In this document: piece after piece, positions 62,474 to 64,000 of the stretch
How positions within the stretch are numbered: position 1 is the first letter of the stretch
Layout of the letters: every line of letters starts with the position of its first letter
Source of the DNA: Rivularia sp. PCC 7116
GTDB taxonomy: Bacteria; Cyanobacteriota; Cyanobacteriia; Cyanobacteriales; Nostocaceae
Reading direction: 5' to 3'
Length of the DNA stretch: 64,000 bases
NCBI RefSeq assembly: GCF_000316665.1
Contig: NC_019678.1
Location: 2,480,001-2,544,000, forward strand
Made by a program: the position numbers and the translations under genes
The notes under the pieces: generated by a model
The model's database searches: none
What the model was told of the DNA's origin: nothing
The model's input: only the letters and a program-made list of their open reading frames with translations

Positions 62474-64000
62474 ATGAATAAAATAACTGCAATAACTATT
62501 AGACATTGGAAGCCTGTAATTTTTTGGAATCTGTTAGTTTTAGGTTTAACTAGTTACATTGCCATAGTTACACCTCGGATGTGGAATGCGTCGGCACAAT
62601 TAACGATTCCGGCAACAAATGGGAATTTAGATGCAAATTTGGGTATTTTAGGTTCTTTCAGAAAAGATAATTCTAGTATTTCTGCAAGTAGCGATAGTCA
62701 ATTACAAATGCAGAAAAGTATTCTCACTAGCGATACTTTGATGGAAAAGGTTCTTAGTGTAGATCCACAGAAAGATAAATTTCAAAATGTATCTGGTTAC
62801 AAGTCGCTATTTGAAATTTCCATTGATGAAAACTCCCGCATCATCACTGTATATACTAAAGGTTTATCACCAGAATTAGCGAAACTACGCACCAATAATC
62901 TCATTACTTTATTTCAACAACGACTTAAAGAACTTCGACAGCAAAACCGCTTATCCAAAAGACAATTTAGTGCAGTTGAATTAGAAGAAGCTCGCAATAA
63001 TTTAATGGCAGCACAACAAACTTTAGCGCAATTTAAACAATCCAGCGCTTTAGTTGATGCTGAGGAACAAACAAAAGCTATCGTTACCACAATTGACGGT
63101 TTAACAAAAGCTCGATTAGAGGCATTATCCCTTGCTGAATACAATCAAAATCGCGTTAATACGTTATCAAATTTATTGAGCATGTCCTCAAACCAAGCTA
63201 TTCGTTCTTTAAGCTTGGGTGAAAATCGTGACTATCAATTTATTAGAGGTAAGCTCGCAGAAATAAAAGCGGAATTATCCGGTTTACAAGCTAAATATAC
63301 CGATAACCACCCGGAAGTTCGACAGCTTTTACAGCAAGAAAAAGTATTATTAAATCGGATGCAAAATCAAGTTCAACGAACTTCTGGCGGTATAGCTATC
63401 GACACTACAGTCAGCGGTGAAGGGGAAGGGCGTGCCGGTTTAATCGAACAATTAATTTTGGCAGAAACTGAAGCTTCCGGTCAACAAAGACGCGCTATAT
63501 TAATACAAAATCAAATAGAAAAGCTGACGGCTAACTTAAATTCTATTCCTAACCAACAAAAGCGATTAATAGAACTCCAACGTAATGTTGATGTAGCAGA
63601 AGGTGTTTATAAAGGTTTAGTCGCTCAAGTTCAGCAGACAAATATTGATGTTTTTGACGTTTATCCTAATGTCGAAATATTAGATTCAGCTAGAGTTAAC
63701 AATAAGCCGATTTCTCCCAAAAAATCTTTGATGATTCTCAATGCTTTACTAGCTGGAATCACCGGCAGTATTGCTTTAATCTTACTTTTAGAAAGACGCA
63801 ATCCGTTGTTAAGCCCTCAAGATTTGCAGGATATGAAATTCCCAATGGTTGTCTCTATTCCTAAACTTAAAGATGCTCACTTAACATCGGAAGACGTTGA
63901 CGAACAAGTGAGATTTCAAAGACTCGCTTCAGCACTTAGTTTACAGCCTCTAAATAACCGTCATATATTAATTACTAGCGCGATGGAAAGCGAAGGTAAA
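62474..64000 (+). CDS. Polysaccharide co-polymerase with BY-kinase domain, second copy (cut by window edge)
   Basis: An open frame runs from ATG 62474 to the window end (509 codons, no stop). It starts MNKITAITIRHWKPVIFWNLL with TM1 at about 15-36. A periplasmic region rich in coiled coil follows (about 140-400), ending RVNNKPISPKKSLMILNAL, with TM2 at about 416-440. The kinase begins RFQRLASALSL and breaks off inside Walker A (ITSAMESEGK). It is only distantly related to the 40468 product. The upstream DNA and first 40 codons are duplicated as a dead stub at 57978. It likely governs export or chain length for the second glycan of this locus. Confidence 0.92.
   Translation, partial: MNKITAITIRHWKPVIFWNLLVLGLTSYIAIVTPRMWNASAQLTIPATNGNLDANLGILGSFRKDNSSISASSDSQLQMQKSILTSDTLMEKVLSVDPQKDKFQNVSGYKSLFEISIDENSRIITVYTKGLSPELAKLRTNNLITLFQQRLKELRQQNRLSKRQFSAVELEEARNNLMAAQQTLAQFKQSSALVDAEEQTKAIVTTIDGLTKARLEALSLAEYNQNRVNTLSNLLSMSSNQAIRSLSLGENRDYQFIRGKLAEIKAELSGLQAKYTDNHPEVRQLLQQEKVLLNRMQNQVQRTSGGIAIDTTVSGEGEGRAGLIEQLILAETEASGQQRRAILIQNQIEKLTANLNSIPNQQKRLIELQRNVDVAEGVYKGLVAQVQQTNIDVFDVYPNVEILDSARVNNKPISPKKSLMILNALLAGITGSIALILLLERRNPLLSPQDLQDMKFPMVVSIPKLKDAHLTSEDVDEQVRFQRLASALSLQPLNNRHILITSAMESEGK

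Overview
The window looks like chromosomal DNA from a filamentous, probably heterocyst-type cyanobacterium (Nostocales-like, low G+C). Support for this comes from repeated HIP1 octamers (GCGATCGC), many heptanucleotide short tandem repeats (STRR-type) between genes, an RpaA-type response regulator, an Sfp/HetI-type phosphopantetheinyl transferase, and a catabolic GAPDH plus phosphoketolase island. The species cannot be fixed from sequence alone. No rRNA, tRNA, CRISPR array, transposase or phage gene was recognised.

Region 1 (1-11 kb) holds unrelated housekeeping or hypothetical genes: a DUF1206 membrane protein, an epoxide-hydrolase-like alpha/beta hydrolase, a purple-acid-phosphatase-like metallophosphoesterase, SbcC, a membrane-anchored hypothetical protein, and a two-gene operon of a small zinc-ribbon protein and a duplicated-domain protein. 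Region 2 (11.3-22.9 kb) is a co-oriented minus-strand sugar catabolism island: transaldolase, a wrecked phosphoglycerate mutase, pyruvate kinase, Gap1-type GAPDH, D-lactate dehydrogenase, glycogen phosphorylase and phosphoketolase. Together these would mobilise glycogen and run glycolysis and the phosphoketolase shunt in the dark or under fermentative conditions.

Region 3 (23.5-35.2 kb) has RimM, a valine-pyruvate transaminase, glutathione-dependent formaldehyde dehydrogenase, two GNAT acetyltransferases, an orphan DppC-like permease, a duplicated DM13 secreted protein, an Sfp-type PPTase, a YheT-like hydrolase, RpaA and a DUF6816-like protein. The PPTase and the DUF6816-like gene each carry intergenic-type repeat DNA read through in frame. 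Region 4 (35.7-39.0 kb) is a compact signalling module: DUF4388 protein, Ras-like small GTPase, Roadblock/LC7 protein with two plausible starts, and a single-domain protoglobin.

Region 5 (40.5 kb to the right edge) is a large plus-strand exopolysaccharide locus. It has two Wzz/BY-kinase co-polymerases (the second cut by the window edge), two O-antigen-ligase-like polymerases, two Wzx-like flippases, five GT2, two GT4, two GT14-like and two WecG/TagA/CpsF (GT26) glycosyltransferases. It also contains three decayed paralogue fragments: a GT26 gene with an exact in-frame 567-nt deletion, a Wzz N-terminal stub, and a GT4 deletion remnant. The right half looks built by repeated segmental duplication followed by deletion.
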